Of a stretch of DNA of 64,000 bases, positions 52,368 to 64,000 are shown piece by piece. Source of the stretch: Guillardia theta CCMP2712 (taxonomy: Eukaryota; Cryptophyceae; Pyrenomonadales; Geminigeraceae); the NCBI RefSeq assembly GCF_000315625.1, contig NW_005434671.1, forward strand, positions 155,953 to 219,952, written 5' to 3'. Position numbers and translations under genes: made by a program. The notes beneath the pieces are model-generated. The model was not told the origin of the DNA and searched no databases. It worked only from the letters and a program-made list of their open reading frames with translations. Position 1 is the first letter of the stretch; each line of letters opens with the position of its first letter.

Positions 52368-54715
52368 ATGGCAGGGATCAGCAGCTGGACGTGCAGCAGG
52401 ATGGGGATTGCTCTGCTGGCAATGATTGCGACGAAATCTTCTCTCTACTGCCATGCGTCCCAACACGAGATCGTTTACACCGACGAGACTCTAGGACTCT
52501 CCATGTCCGATCATGCTCAGGTTCGTGCCCTCTCTTCGTTCCTCTCCTCGTTGTCCTGACTTGTGCTCGATGACTCAACAAGACCATCGTCCATGTGCAG
52601 CCGCACAGACGCGAGCTTCGCTACAGAGCGCCCATCGTCTATTTTTACTCGAGAGGAGGGAGGCAGATGAAGAACAGAGGAGCAGAGGTCTTCCATCAGC
52701 TGCATGATGCTGTTCGCAGAGAGGGGATAGAAAGTTACCTCGAGGATGGAGTGTACGAGTACAAGACCGAGCACAGCAACGTGAGGCTCGGGGTCAACTT
52801 GTGTCAGACCCTGACACCTTGATTGCAGTTTATCGAAGACTACGAGATCGTCTTCAAGAACTTGACCATCCATGACTTTGTCATCGTCACAGCCATCCCG
52901 CATGCCATGGACGAGTCTCAGGGGTACCTGATGCCCGGCTACACAGGGGCCCCGTTCCTGGCAGACAGGGTCAAGGTCATAAAGTGGCAGATAGGCTACT
53001 CGTTCCCCTCCTTGGCGTACTTTGTGGATGAGAAGCAGCACATGATCTGTGACACTTACTTCCTCTCGGACGTGATGGGGTGCGTGAAGGAGGCTTACAT
53101 CCGCGCTCCTCCGCTGGAGATGTACTACCTTGCAGCGGAGAGAGCGAGGGAGGAGAGTGAGGATGGGACCCTGAGGTCGTTCAAGGAGCGTCTTGTGCTG
53201 TATGACAACGACCACGAGTTTGACACTACAAAGTTGCAGTTGAGAGAGGGTTGCTTGCTTGTCAAGCTGGACGGGCTGAGCAGATCGGAGATGTTTGACG
53301 CGTACAAGAGGGCGGTAGCTGTCATCGACTTGTGGTTGCCGGGGGCAGAGACAGTGACGGCAGAAGGAGCGCTATTCGACTGCTGCGTCCTCGTTCCCAA
53401 CGAGATGAACGGGGCGAACCCTCGAGATTTTCCAATCGACAGCAGGTGGAAGGTGGGAAGGACTTCGGATGGGAACTGGAACTACGTGCAGATCTCGGAG
53501 CTGCTCAACAGGGCACTGGACGACTACGAAAACTTCCTCCTCGAGTTCAAGCAGCTGAAGCAGCATGTTCTCCAGCTCCCCGAAACTTTCCAGCTCAACG
53601 TTCGGAGGTACTTCTCCAATGATATCCACTTCGTTGCGATTGGGTACAACGAGGAGGAAAGGAAGTACTTGCTCCCCTGGGCCGTTTCCGTCCTGATGAA
53701 CTATCCCATTGCTACTGTGGAGATAGTCGTCTACAACCGCTTCCGTCTTGGCCTCTCCACCTCTCCCATCCTACAGGTCCTGCGGCAGAAGGGGATCGCG
53801 CACAAGCTTATCGTCTCTGACGGCATCCCCTCTCGCTCCCAGCGGCCCTTCCCCAGCATCGACCGAGGCCCCACCGTGTCCTTCCAGCACGCCATGCAAA
53901 CTCCGGCGACCTGCTTTGCTAGCCCCTTTGCTTCCTTCCTCCGCCCCGACCTCCTCGAGCTCGTTCAGAGTGACTCCTCCGCCTGGGCTGATGCGCTCGA
54001 GCGATTCCCCGAGGCGTCAGTGGGAGGAGACGGAGCGGGCGACTGGATCCCCGAGCCATGGCCCGTCGAATGTTTCGCCACGGGCCCTCACAGTACCAAG
54101 CCGCTGGAAGATGCATGGGCGAGCATGGGCGAGCTGTGGCGGGTGCGGTACTGGGATGGAGCTGTGACGTACACGGCAGGTAACGAGGAGGAGCAGGAGG
54201 AGGGAAGGGGGGGGAAAGGAGGGGGGGGAGGATGAGGACGAGCAGGACGAGCGCGAGGGAGAGGGGGCGAGGTCAAGTTGAGCTGCAGATGTCAAGAGAC
54301 TGTCGGACGAGAACTGCAGGCATCTTGAGGAGATGATGACCAACTCGGTTTACAAAGGAGTCTTCCCGTACTTCGATGATGACTACCGGTAACTGCTGCT
54401 GCTGCTGCTGCTGTCCCTCCTCCTCCTCCTCCTCCTCCTCCTCCTCCTGCTCCTCCTGCTCCTGCTCCCCTCTCCCTACACTGCCGCTGCTCATCTCTCT
54501 GGTATCTGCCCTTGTTTGCTTCTTTGTTTCGACCCAACTTCCCATCCCATCACCTTCCTTCCTCGTCACCATGTATGCACCCTCCTCTTTCCCTCCCCGT
54601 CGAACCCACTTATCTCTCTCCCCTATGTCCGCTTCCAGCTGTTGCTTACTGCAAGTTTCTACTGACGTTGCTCAGGTCATTTATGAACAAACATCTCGAA
54701 TTGTGCAATTCTTGA
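52368..54715 (+). CDS. Secretory glycosyltransferase-like protein
   Basis: The Met at 52368 gives MAGISSWTCSRMGIALLAMI, a signal peptide (second Met at 52401). Then PHRRELRYRAPIVYFYSRGG, FHQLHDAVRREGI, and the main exon 52829 onwards. The segment GLSRSEMFDAYKRAVAVIDL followed by WLPGAETVTAEGALFDCCVL has the look of a GT-B nucleotide-sugar site (acidic residues spaced as in EX7E-type motifs). A second part, SNDIHFVAIGYNEEERKYLL and PWAVSVLMNYPIATVEIVVY, could be another alpha/beta domain. The end is VKRLSDENCRHLEEMMTNSV, FPYFDDDYR, then across a CTG/TCC-repeat intron SFMNKHLELCNS with TGA at 54713-54715. No exact family recognised; glycosyltransfer is inferred from pattern only. Confidence 0.6.
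54403..54470. repeat. CTG and TCC triplet runs in an intron
   Basis: The last intron of the glycosyltransferase-like gene begins GTAACTG and runs straight into seven CTG triplets and then about ten TCC triplets. Confidence 0.85.
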
Positions 54716-55061
54716 CAGAACCATCACCAACCTACAGAATTCTCTTAACATCCATGTAAGAAATACACCTCGATCAGCGATATCATTGAACAAATATCCA
54801 TACAGGACCTGATGGATGTCATTTTAAAATAACTTTGAGAGTTGGATTGCTTCTTGCTCATGGAGTTTGTATCTTACAGGATTAACAGGCAAGTATTTTA
54901 AAGATGCATTGTCCTGCTGCAAACACACAGACATCTGAAAATCGAAAAGAGTTCCATTCCCTCTGTCATGCTTGAACCATTCTGTTTAATCTCAAGCACA
55001 AGAAGAAAAGCAGTCACAATGTACAAGATGATGTCAATCCCCTCCCTTAGCTCAACGGCCT

Positions 55062-56350
55062 TCAACTTCCTTGCATCGCACTCTTCAACGCGTTCGCTGT
55101 CCCGCCGGTCTTCTTCATCTCTTCTCTCAACTTCTTCACTTCCTCCGGATCCATGTTCTGCATGACACGTCATCCTCACCATCCTCACATCATAACAGTC
55201 TTCTCACCTCAACCATCTTGGGCATCACGAATGCCATGAGAGCTGCAATGATACCCATCACAACCTGCCATGTTGCGTCAAGCACGAAAGTCCTCCAGCT
55301 GTCCGCTACCATCGGATTCTTCAAGTAAACGGTAGGGTCGAACTTCTCTCTCTCCTCAAAGTACTGCAGTCTCGTCGTTAGCGCAGCACTCGCAGCCTCC
55401 TCCCCCCCACCTTCACGCGAATGCTAGGTTGAAGTGTGAGCGGGTACTTGACGGGCTTGCCAACATTGTCGCCGTTGAACGAGGCTCTCACCTGGTACGG
55501 TAGGTGAGGGATGGGAGGAGAAGGGGGAAGGGAAAAAGAAGTAACCAAAGGGGAGAGAGAAAAGATGAGGAGAAGAAGGGAACGGAGGAGGATGGGAAGA
55601 AACAACAGGAGAGGAAGATTGACAGGAGGCAGAAGCGGCTCAAAGCGACGAGGAATGGGGAGGAATGAAATTAAGGATAGCCAAGAGATCCAAAGCTTCT
55701 TGCAAGTCAAACGAACCTTGAGCTCATTTCGCTTGTAATGCACATCAATCTTGATCTGTAAAGAGAGATCACCTCCTGCTCTCCTTTCTTCTCAGCAACG
55801 ATCGTTCACCTGCTCGAAAATCCATCCTGGCGCGTCGACGTCCAGAGAATGCACTCCTTCCGAGACCTGACTCGATGTTACGCCCAAGATTTCGAATCAA
55901 TGGAGCAGGTGACATCGTAGATGGTGAAGGAGCCGTCTGCTCGAGCGATCGCCTGCTGCTTTCCTCCATCGAGCATAACTCGCAGGATCTGCAGACAAAT
56001 TCAGCCTTTGAAACTCACGTCTCAGCATGTTGCAACATTGTTCTTGTGGAGCGCGCGAAACTGTTCATCCGAGAAAGATCCCTATAGAAGAGGAACATTC
56101 AGATACCACAACGCCAGCAACAGGGATGCAATAACCTCAATGCTGATCGACCTCTGCATCTCTCCCATGGGAGCCTCAGCGTTCTTGACACTGGTGCTTG
56201 TAAGAGAGTCACAGAGAAGGAGGAAGCGAACAACCTGCTCTTGCTGATCTGCTCATCATCCTCATCGTCGTCATAGTCCATCGAAGAGACATGCGACAAG
56301 AGCGCCAGGAGGGAGAGGCAGAGCAACAGCGATCGCGCAGGAAGCCTCAT
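55062..56350 (-). CDS. EMC7: ER membrane protein complex subunit 7 (EMC7)
   Basis: EMC7 is a single-pass subunit of the EMC insertase with a luminal beta-sandwich. Signal peptide MRLPARSLLLCLSLLALLSH; luminal part with ILRVMLDGGKQQAIARADGS followed by FTIYDV (matching the LDGGxxxxFxRxDGSFxxxxV signature), VSEGVHSLDVDAPGWIFEQ, IKIDVHYKRNELKVRASFNG and KYPLTLQPSIRVK; then FDPTVYLKNPMVADSWR, membrane helix VVMGIIAALMAFVMPKMVE and the cytoplasmic tail MDPEEVKKLREEMKKTGGTA ending SAMQGS and stop 55062-55064. The NPM and MPKMVE residues and the following DPEE(V/M) match the family closely. Several short introns; the exon before 56240 is approximate. Tail-to-tail with the glycosyltransferase-like gene. 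Confidence 0.9.
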
Positions 56351-56776
56351 GGTTCGAGTCCTGCAAGCCTGCAAAGACCGAATAAGTCATCACAAACAAC
56401 TTGATTCTCTCCGGCTTGGGTTGGGCTCATAGATGTCTTACACCCTACTCTATCTCTCCCCTCAAAATAATTTTACAACTCCCTTTCTCGTCAAATCCAG
56501 AACAAATAAACGGATTTCCATGAACAACATCAGGTTCTTAGAGAAGTTCTGTTAACGCTATTTCTCTATAAGTATCTACCCCCCTTCTTTTAGCACGTTG
56601 GACTCTGTATTTGGCATAAAGCTCAAGATCAATCATGGGTACCAAATGAACCCTCACAGAATCTTCGTGTTTTTGCCTCTCGTTTCCACCCGCTACGACC
56701 GTTCGAAGAGCTGCATTGTTTTCTTCTCTTTTCCTTTTCCCACTTTTCATCACATGATAGCCCTGTTAATCCCGTC

Positions 56777-56847
56777 AACTTGTCCTGCTGCTTCTGCTGC
56801 TGCTGCTGCTGCTCCTCCTCCTCCTCCTCCTTGTCCTGCTGCTCCTG

Positions 56848-56884
<37 letters not shown>

Positions 56885-56923
56885 TGCTCCTGCTCCTGCT
56901 TCTGCTCCTGCTCCTGCTCCTTG

Positions 56924-56963
<40 letters not shown>

Positions 56964-56965
56964 TG

Positions 56966-57035
<70 letters not shown>

Positions 57036-57075
57036 TACCCTGCACCTGATGCAGCACCTGCAGCACCTGCTGCTC
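56777..57075. repeat. CTG triplet and CTCCTG hexanucleotide satellite
   Basis: About 300 nt: runs of CTG, TCC, CTG again, then CTCCTG units with occasional CTTGTC variants. It is the longest simple repeat in the window. Confidence 0.93.
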
Positions 57076-57244
57076 CGACTCCTGCTCCCCCCTCCCAGCG
57101 TGTCCCTCCCTCCCATATGTCCATATGTTTCATGCATGCAGCCGTCTTTATCAGCTCGTTATTAAACGTTACTAGACGTTATTAAACCGTTTCGTTTACA
57201 ACGTATTTGTAACGCCCATTCTCAAGTTCTCCTGGCAATCCTCT

Positions 57245-57640
57245 GCCCACATCCCCACCCCCTTGGGTTACACTACCCCTATGTTTACACTACCCCATGA
57301 CCCCCACCCCCAAATACATGGAACCAAACATGTCATTTCCTCGGCCTCTTCCTTATCCCTACTACCCTACCGATCTAGTTCAACCACCCCTGTATCCATA
57401 GATACCCGAACTCCTCTCATCATGCTCACCCACCCATACCTTCCCTACCTACCCTACCCTGAAAACCAGGTTGGGCGGAGAATTGAATTGGTAGGTAGGG
57501 TAGTGAGCCTGACCACTCGCCTCAACTTCTAGTACCCCCTATTTATCATCTTTGTACCCACCTCATTACCTGGAGACCACCCACCATGCCTATCTGGACC
57601 CCACCTAGACTCTTTTACTACCCAACCTCGAGCAGCAGCC
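57245..57640. repeat. C-rich asymmetric repeat block
   Basis: The plus strand is C-rich with ACTACCCC, CCCACCCCCAAA, CTACCCTACCG and TACCCACC words, the complement of the G-rich blocks elsewhere. No GC-rich partner block is attached here. Confidence 0.5.
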
Positions 57641-57819
57641 ACCGTTACATACAGTAACCACTACCGTTACACGATTTTTCCCTTTTTTTCTTTGTAACGG
57701 GCGCGATTCCCTCGTGCGGCATAGCAGCAGCAGCCCCGCAGGAGCGGAGGAGGCGGAAGAGGAGCGGAAGAGGAGCGGAAGAGGAGCGGTAGAGCAGCGG
57801 GAGAGGACGAGCAGATAAA

Positions 57820-58672
57820 ATGTCTGCAGTCAGCAAGAATCCCTTCGCCATGCTCGATGAGGACGAGGGGGACGAGAGCGCCCCTGCGCCCGCACCCGTC
57901 AAGAAGGAGGATGCCTCCAGGAAAAAGGATCCGCCGAAGAAGGAGACGGCGAAGGCTGATCCTGCTCCCTCGGCCTCCGGCAAGCCTCAGACCTCGTCGA
58001 AGGGTGGAGGCAAGGAGGGTGGAGGCAAGAAGGGCGGCAAGAGAGATTATGAGCGCCACAGTGGCACCGGGCGCGGCCGTGCGGCTGACGGTCATGAGAA
58101 CAAGAGAGGTGGGGCTGGCAAGGGCAACTGGGGCACCCCAGGAGACGGCACCACTCCCCGTGACGAAGCCGAAGACACTAAGGAGATGACTGAGGAGGAG
58201 AAAGCTGCTGCAGAGCTGGCCGCCGAAGAGAAGAGAAAGGAAGAAGCCGCCATGACTCTCGAGGAGTGGAAGAAGCAACAGGCTGAGAAGGCTTCAGAGA
58301 GCCTCGCCGCCAAGCCCATGCGTGAGGCCGACCAGATCGACATGAAGGGTCTCAAGCTCAAGGAGGACGACAACGAAGTCTTTGAGATCAAGCTCGGCGA
58401 TGACGCCGGCAAGAAGGGCAAGAAGACTAGTGGCCGTGCCAGCAAGTCTCAGGTCCTGACTGACCTCAACTTCACCACCGCATCTAACGAGACAGCCTCT
58501 CCTGGACGTGGTGATGCCTCTTGCCCTCTCACTGTCATCTCTTGACTTGCTTGCTTCGACAGGTCGTGGAGGACGTGGCCGAAGGGATGGAGGAGGAGGT
58601 GGTCGCCCCAGGAGAGACAACCATGGCGCGACCCTCAACCTTGCAGACGACTCTGCCTTTCCTTCGCTCTAA
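57820..58672 (+). CDS. SERBP1/Stm1-like mRNA- and ribosome-binding protein
   Basis: Starts MSAVSKNPFAMLDEDEGDES, the NPFxxLxxD(D/E) N-terminus of Stm1/SERBP1/HABP4 proteins. It continues Lys- and Gly-rich (KGGGKEGGGKKGGKRDYERH, SGTGRGRAADGHENKRGGAG), with the central TLEEWKKQQAEKASESLAAK typical of the family and a C-terminal RGG stretch (GRGGRGRRDGGGGGRPRRD) ending DDSAFPSL. One intron (58515-58561, GTGATG to CGACAG) splits the Gly-Arg tail; stop TAA 58670-58672. Family members occupy the mRNA channel of idle ribosomes and bind mRNA. Upstream CGTTAC words may be promoter elements. Confidence 0.85.
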
Positions 58673-59040
58673 GGAGTGGAGGAAGTGATTCGATGACGAA
58701 TGCTAGCAGGAATCAGAGGTGAACGAAGGAGTGACTGAAGTTTTGTGAGGCTACACGTCGCAATTCTAAACGATGTTTGAGAGTGGAACCGTGAAGGAGA
58801 TGTTGTAGGCTCGATAAGTTTGAGTTGTGGCATGTGCCCTTCACCTTTTTTGTCTTGAACGTGTCAAGTTGATAGCTCTTCTTGTGCAACTTCTGGTTTC
58901 TCCCCCCCGCGCACATCCGGATCATGTTAGCTCGTTGCGTGTGACTCCGATCTTGGTCTTCATTATGCACTCGAGTAAATATCGTTACAGACACACCGTA
59001 GCGTGATTCCCCTCCCTCAGTTCTCTCACCCACACGTGCC
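58673..59040. other. Short intergenic spacer
   Basis: Convergent 3' ends of the SERBP1-like and PAK-like genes share these 370 bp; no clear AATAAA and no gene seen. Confidence 0.4.
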
Positions 59041-61033
<1,993 letters not shown>

Positions 61034-61866
61034 GTCTCAAGTAGCTGCTGCTAGTGTCGTCGCCCTTTCCTTTCTCAGTGATCGAGACTTTTCAAATAAT
61101 ATTGCTGTGAGTTCTGCTATGAAAGATATGCGGCACAACGACGAGGGTCTTGATCTCCTAGGCGCCAAAGCGACTCCTGAAAGATTTTTTCAAACACCGC
61201 ATTCAACGTGTTGATACAACGAGCAAGAACTTGGAGATCTCAAAAGAACAAAAAACAAGGACACGAACATGATGAACAGGTCCCCCATCTCTTCATTTCC
61301 GCTGCCTTCCTCCTTCCTCTTCCTCTCAACTCCTCATCTCCGTGGCGATACTTCTACCACACTTCCTTACGAAGGTCATCCTTCATTCCCCGGATCTTAA
61401 TAGTTTGAAGTTTTCTCTTGTTCCACTCATCATCCTTCTCCTCTCTCATCTCTTCTTGTTCACATCCTCCTCCTCCTCCTCCTCCTCCTCCTCCTCCTAA
61501 GTACCTATCCTTGATCCCTGCCATGATACGCCGGATAAAGCTTCACAGCACTAGCAAAAAATAATTCTCAAAACTCATACAGATATATTAAATATGTTTT
61601 AGAGCTGTAGCTCAAAATTTACTCTAGATTGTTGTCAGGTACACATAAACGAGCCGGTAAACATTTATAAACTTTTAGTTGTTTTAAATCTCTACCATGC
61701 GCGAAGAGCTGTAGGACATTTCCCCCTTAATATAACGCTTAAAAACTCAACAAAACCCTCCTGGTACTGTATAAATATACCCTTTTAAATTCTCCGGTCC
61801 CCCGGCTTTCATGGTTCCTAGGCAAGAGTTGAGTGAAAGTTATGGGGAAAAGGAGCTCCACGTGAA
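61034..61866. other. Intergenic with TCC run and AT-rich stretch
   Basis: 61464-61499 is a TCC triplet run; 61540-61800 is AT-rich. No gene recognised; the end is the leader of the glycyl-tRNA synthetase gene. A plus frame at 60987-61214 overlaps the PAK start and is not considered real. Confidence 0.45.
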
Positions 61867-64000
61867 ATGGAGGAAGCGCAGCAGCGGCAAAAGGCGGCGG
61901 CGGAGGAGGTCAGGAGGCTCAAGGCTGAGAAGAAGGTGAGGAGGAGAGGACATGAGAGGACCAGGATGTATGCCTCGTTCCGGCAAGTTCCATGGCTGTG
62001 ATGGCAGAGACGGGGCCTGCGATCGCAGGGGCTCTGGGATGGATCGACCTTGTCGTTCTGTGTCTTGTTTCCATAGAAGCGATGGAGACAAGGATGACAT
62101 GATGACGATGATGCTGATATATGTTAGTCTTGATGAGAACCTTCTCTCATCTATTGACTTGCAAACTCTGTTTTGGTTCTGTGTGAAACACCATCATCAA
62201 TGATTTCCCACAAGTCGGCCACGTCATCTCATAAACAGACGAATGCATCTTGCGCCTCTCTGTGTGTTCATGTTTCTTTTATGTATGTCTTACTCACTGA
62301 ACCTCTTCTGAACTCCTGCCCCCTGTTTGCAAGCATTTCAATCTTGTTTTCCCGTTCTGCCTGGCACTGACTGGGTTGTCGTAGCCTAAGGATGACCCCG
62401 AGCTCGTCGCTGCCATCCAGAACCTGAACAAGATCAAGGAAGAGATCGCTGAGATGAGCAAGCCCATCGAGACCAACCCTTACGTCAAGACAAGGGGAGA
62501 GCTTGACGACATCTGCAAGGTGACGCGAGAGAGATGATAGAGGAGTTGTGTTGTCTGTTGGAGATGAATGTCCCGTCGTCTACCTCCCTGCTCTGACTCC
62601 GAGGTCCTCCAGCGTCGCTTCTTCTTCCGTCCTGCCTTCGACATCTACGGAGGAACGGCCGGGTTCTTTACGTGAGTCGCAGCTAGCCGACTGTAAGGGG
62701 TGCAAGTGAGACGTGATCGACGCAGGTACGGTCCCCCTGGAGCTGCTCTGAAAGCCAACATCATCAGCCTGTGGAGGAAGCACTTCGTGATCGAGGAGAA
62801 CCTTCTTGAGATTGAAGATCCGACCATCATGCCCCACGAGGTCCTCAAGACGTCTGGTGAGACGAGGGGGGATGGAGCATACGGGGGAGGAGGGAGTGGG
62901 GAGTGGTAGGGAGGGGAGGAGGGAGGAAGGGGAGGTTGAGGAGGAGACATCGAATAACAATGTCACAGGGCACGTGGAGAGGTTCAACGACTTCATGGTG
63001 AAAGACACGTGAGATGGCCGTCTGCTCTTTCTCGCCCCTCGTGTCCTCATACAGAGCAGGTTGCAGGAGGACAAGTTCTACAGGGCAGACAAGCTGCTGG
63101 AGGAAGAGATGGAGAATCGTCTGAAAGTCCCGACAATCACTGAGGAGGAGAGGACGAGGTACACCAAGGACCTCACAGCTGCCGACAGCTTCTCGCGCGA
63201 GGAGCTCGGCGCCAAGATCAAGGAGTATGGTGAGAGTTTCATGCTGATTTGGGATCGTGATCTCCTGAGGTTTTCAAATTTTGCTGAAACGTTTCATGCA
63301 GGCATCAAGGCGCCGGAGACTGGAAATGAGCTGACGGATCCCTACGAGTTCAATCTCATGTTCCCAACACCAATCGGACCTTCTGGTTTGCTTCAGGTCG
63401 AGTTTTCCTTTGTTCAGCACTCCTTGTTTGAAGTTGTGTTGTGTTGTGTTGTGTTGTGTTGAAGTTAGAGTTGTTTTGTGTATTGTACAGCTGTGACTTG
63501 TCGTGTGGTGAACATGAAAGACAATCTCCTCATGGTCGTGAATTGTTCCTTTCATCACACCTCTGATATTGACAACCACAATGACTGTATTGAATGCTTC
63601 GCATATCCCTGCCTGCACTGTCTGTACCTCTCCTCTCCCTCTCCTTTGCAATCAGCAACCTCCTCCAAGTCTTGCTCACTACATATCCAGGGATACCTCA
63701 GGCCTGAGACCGCTCAGGGAATTTTCCTCAACTACAAGTTTGCAGCGGAGCAGAACTCTGACAAGATTCCCTTTGGAGTCGCGCAGATCGGCAAGTCCTA
63801 CCGCAATGAGATCGCACCGCGAGGCGGGCTCGTCAGGCAGAGGGAGTTCACGCAGGCAGAGATCGAGTTCTTTGTGCATTACAAGAACAAGAACTTCGAC
63901 AAGTTCAAGAGCGTCTACGATCTGTGAGTGATGGCTGAGAGGGAGGGGAGGGGAGGAGGAGGGGAGGAGGAGGGGAGGAGGAGGGGAGGAGGAGGGGAGG
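61867..64000 (+). CDS. Glycyl-tRNA synthetase, 3' end outside window
   Basis: Class II alpha2-type GlyRS charging tRNA-Gly. Exon 1 [20 protein letters not shown], then [20 protein letters not shown] (a helical N-terminal appendage), [40 protein letters not shown] (motif 1), [12 protein letters not shown], a dimer insertion [58 protein letters not shown] and [20 protein letters not shown] followed by FTQAEIEFF (motif 2 with its Arg residues). The last exon seen ends at 63923 before GTGAGT, and the following intron starts with an 11-nt minisatellite. Motif 3 and the anticodon-binding domain lie beyond the window. No targeting peptide is visible from this start. Confidence 0.93.
63935..64000. 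repeat. GGGGAGGAGGA minisatellite in GlyRS intron
   Basis: Tandem 11-nt units of GGGGAGGAGGA continue to the end of the window, so the array length is unknown. Confidence 0.85.

Larger units (their letters stand above)
56351..57819. other. Intergenic with long CTGCTC satellite and C-rich block
   Basis: Contains the CTG/CTCCTG satellite (56777-57075), a C-rich strand-asymmetric block (57245-57640; ACACTACCCC, CCCACCCCC, TACCCTACC words) and a cluster of CGTTAC/GTAACG words (57157-57215 and 57640-57705) just upstream of the SERBP1 gene. Long open frames through the satellite are low complexity and not genes. Confidence 0.6.

Noticed and set aside
56598-57185. Plus frame rich in Ala-Pro and minus frame rich in Glu-Gln across the satellite
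   Set aside because: Pure translation of the CTCCTG repeat in all frames.

Overview
The window is nuclear DNA of a eukaryotic protist with a photosynthetic lineage, most plausibly a cryptophyte alga of the Guillardia type (inference). Visible reasons: genes are packed head-to-head and tail-to-tail and cut by many short GT-AG introns (commonly 40-60 nt); there is a flagellar DM10/EFHC protein; two proteins begin with a signal peptide ending just before Phe followed by a Ser/Arg-rich stretch, the classic targeting signal of complex red plastids; most other genes are ordinary eukaryotic housekeeping genes. No prokaryotic operon, rRNA, convincing tRNA or CRISPR array was seen. Gene models were made by reading splice sites by eye, so internal exon ends and some starts are approximate.

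Layout. 0.8-4.2 kb: divergent ankyrin/coiled-coil gene (-) and LRR gene (+). 4.5-9.5 kb: three copies of an unknown short protein (MSPLPPP family), with the DM10/EFHC flagellar gene between copies 1 and 2. 9.6-12.2 kb: ARM-repeat plus TIR protein (-) resembling SARM1. 12.8-13.9 kb: secreted Cys-rich protein. 14.0-15.8 kb: cyclase-associated protein CAP (-). 16.6-18.4 kb: DDRGK1/UFBP1 (-). 19.2-19.8 kb: small multipass membrane protein. 19.9-22.6 kb: spliceosomal cyclophilin CWC27 (-). 23.1-24.9 kb: intronless pogo/Tigger transposase-like protein with degraded catalytic triad. 26.7-29.5 kb: DXD glycosyltransferase. 29.6-31.2 kb: secreted repeat protein (-). 31.3-32.3 kb: coiled-coil protein whose stop codon overlaps that of a convergent GT10 fucosyltransferase (32.3-33.8 kb, -). 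33.8-37.0 kb: repeat-rich, no recognised gene. 37.1-39.1 kb: voltage-gated K+ channel with an EF-hand-like loop in the pore turret. 39.3-40.0 kb: plastid-targeted DUF1279-like membrane protein (-). 42.0-46.3 kb: large LRR gene with microsatellite introns. 46.3-48.4 kb: membrane fatty acid desaturase (-). 48.4-50.8 kb: repeat-rich. 50.8-52.1 kb: plastid-targeted unknown (-). 52.4-54.7 kb: secretory glycosyltransferase-like protein. 55.1-56.4 kb: EMC7 (-). 57.8-58.7 kb: SERBP1/Stm1-like RNA-binding protein. 59.0-61.0 kb: PDZ-CRIB-kinase PAK-like protein (-). 61.9 kb to the end: glycyl-tRNA synthetase, running off the window.

The genes do not form a pathway cluster. Loose themes are the secretory system (DDRGK1, EMC7, three glycosyltransferase-type enzymes, several signal peptides), cytoskeleton and signalling (CAP, PAK, EFHC, K+ channel) and plastid proteins. 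Intergenic DNA carries a recurring composite repeat: a block of very GC-rich sequence beside a strand-asymmetric GGGTAGGGGT-type block. Hexanucleotide (GAGCAG/CTGCTC) arrays and triplet arrays sit mostly in introns. The items most worth follow-up are the ARM-TIR protein, the MSPLPPP small-protein family, the EF-hand-like turret of the K+ channel, the degenerate transposase gene and the PDZ-CRIB-kinase fusion.
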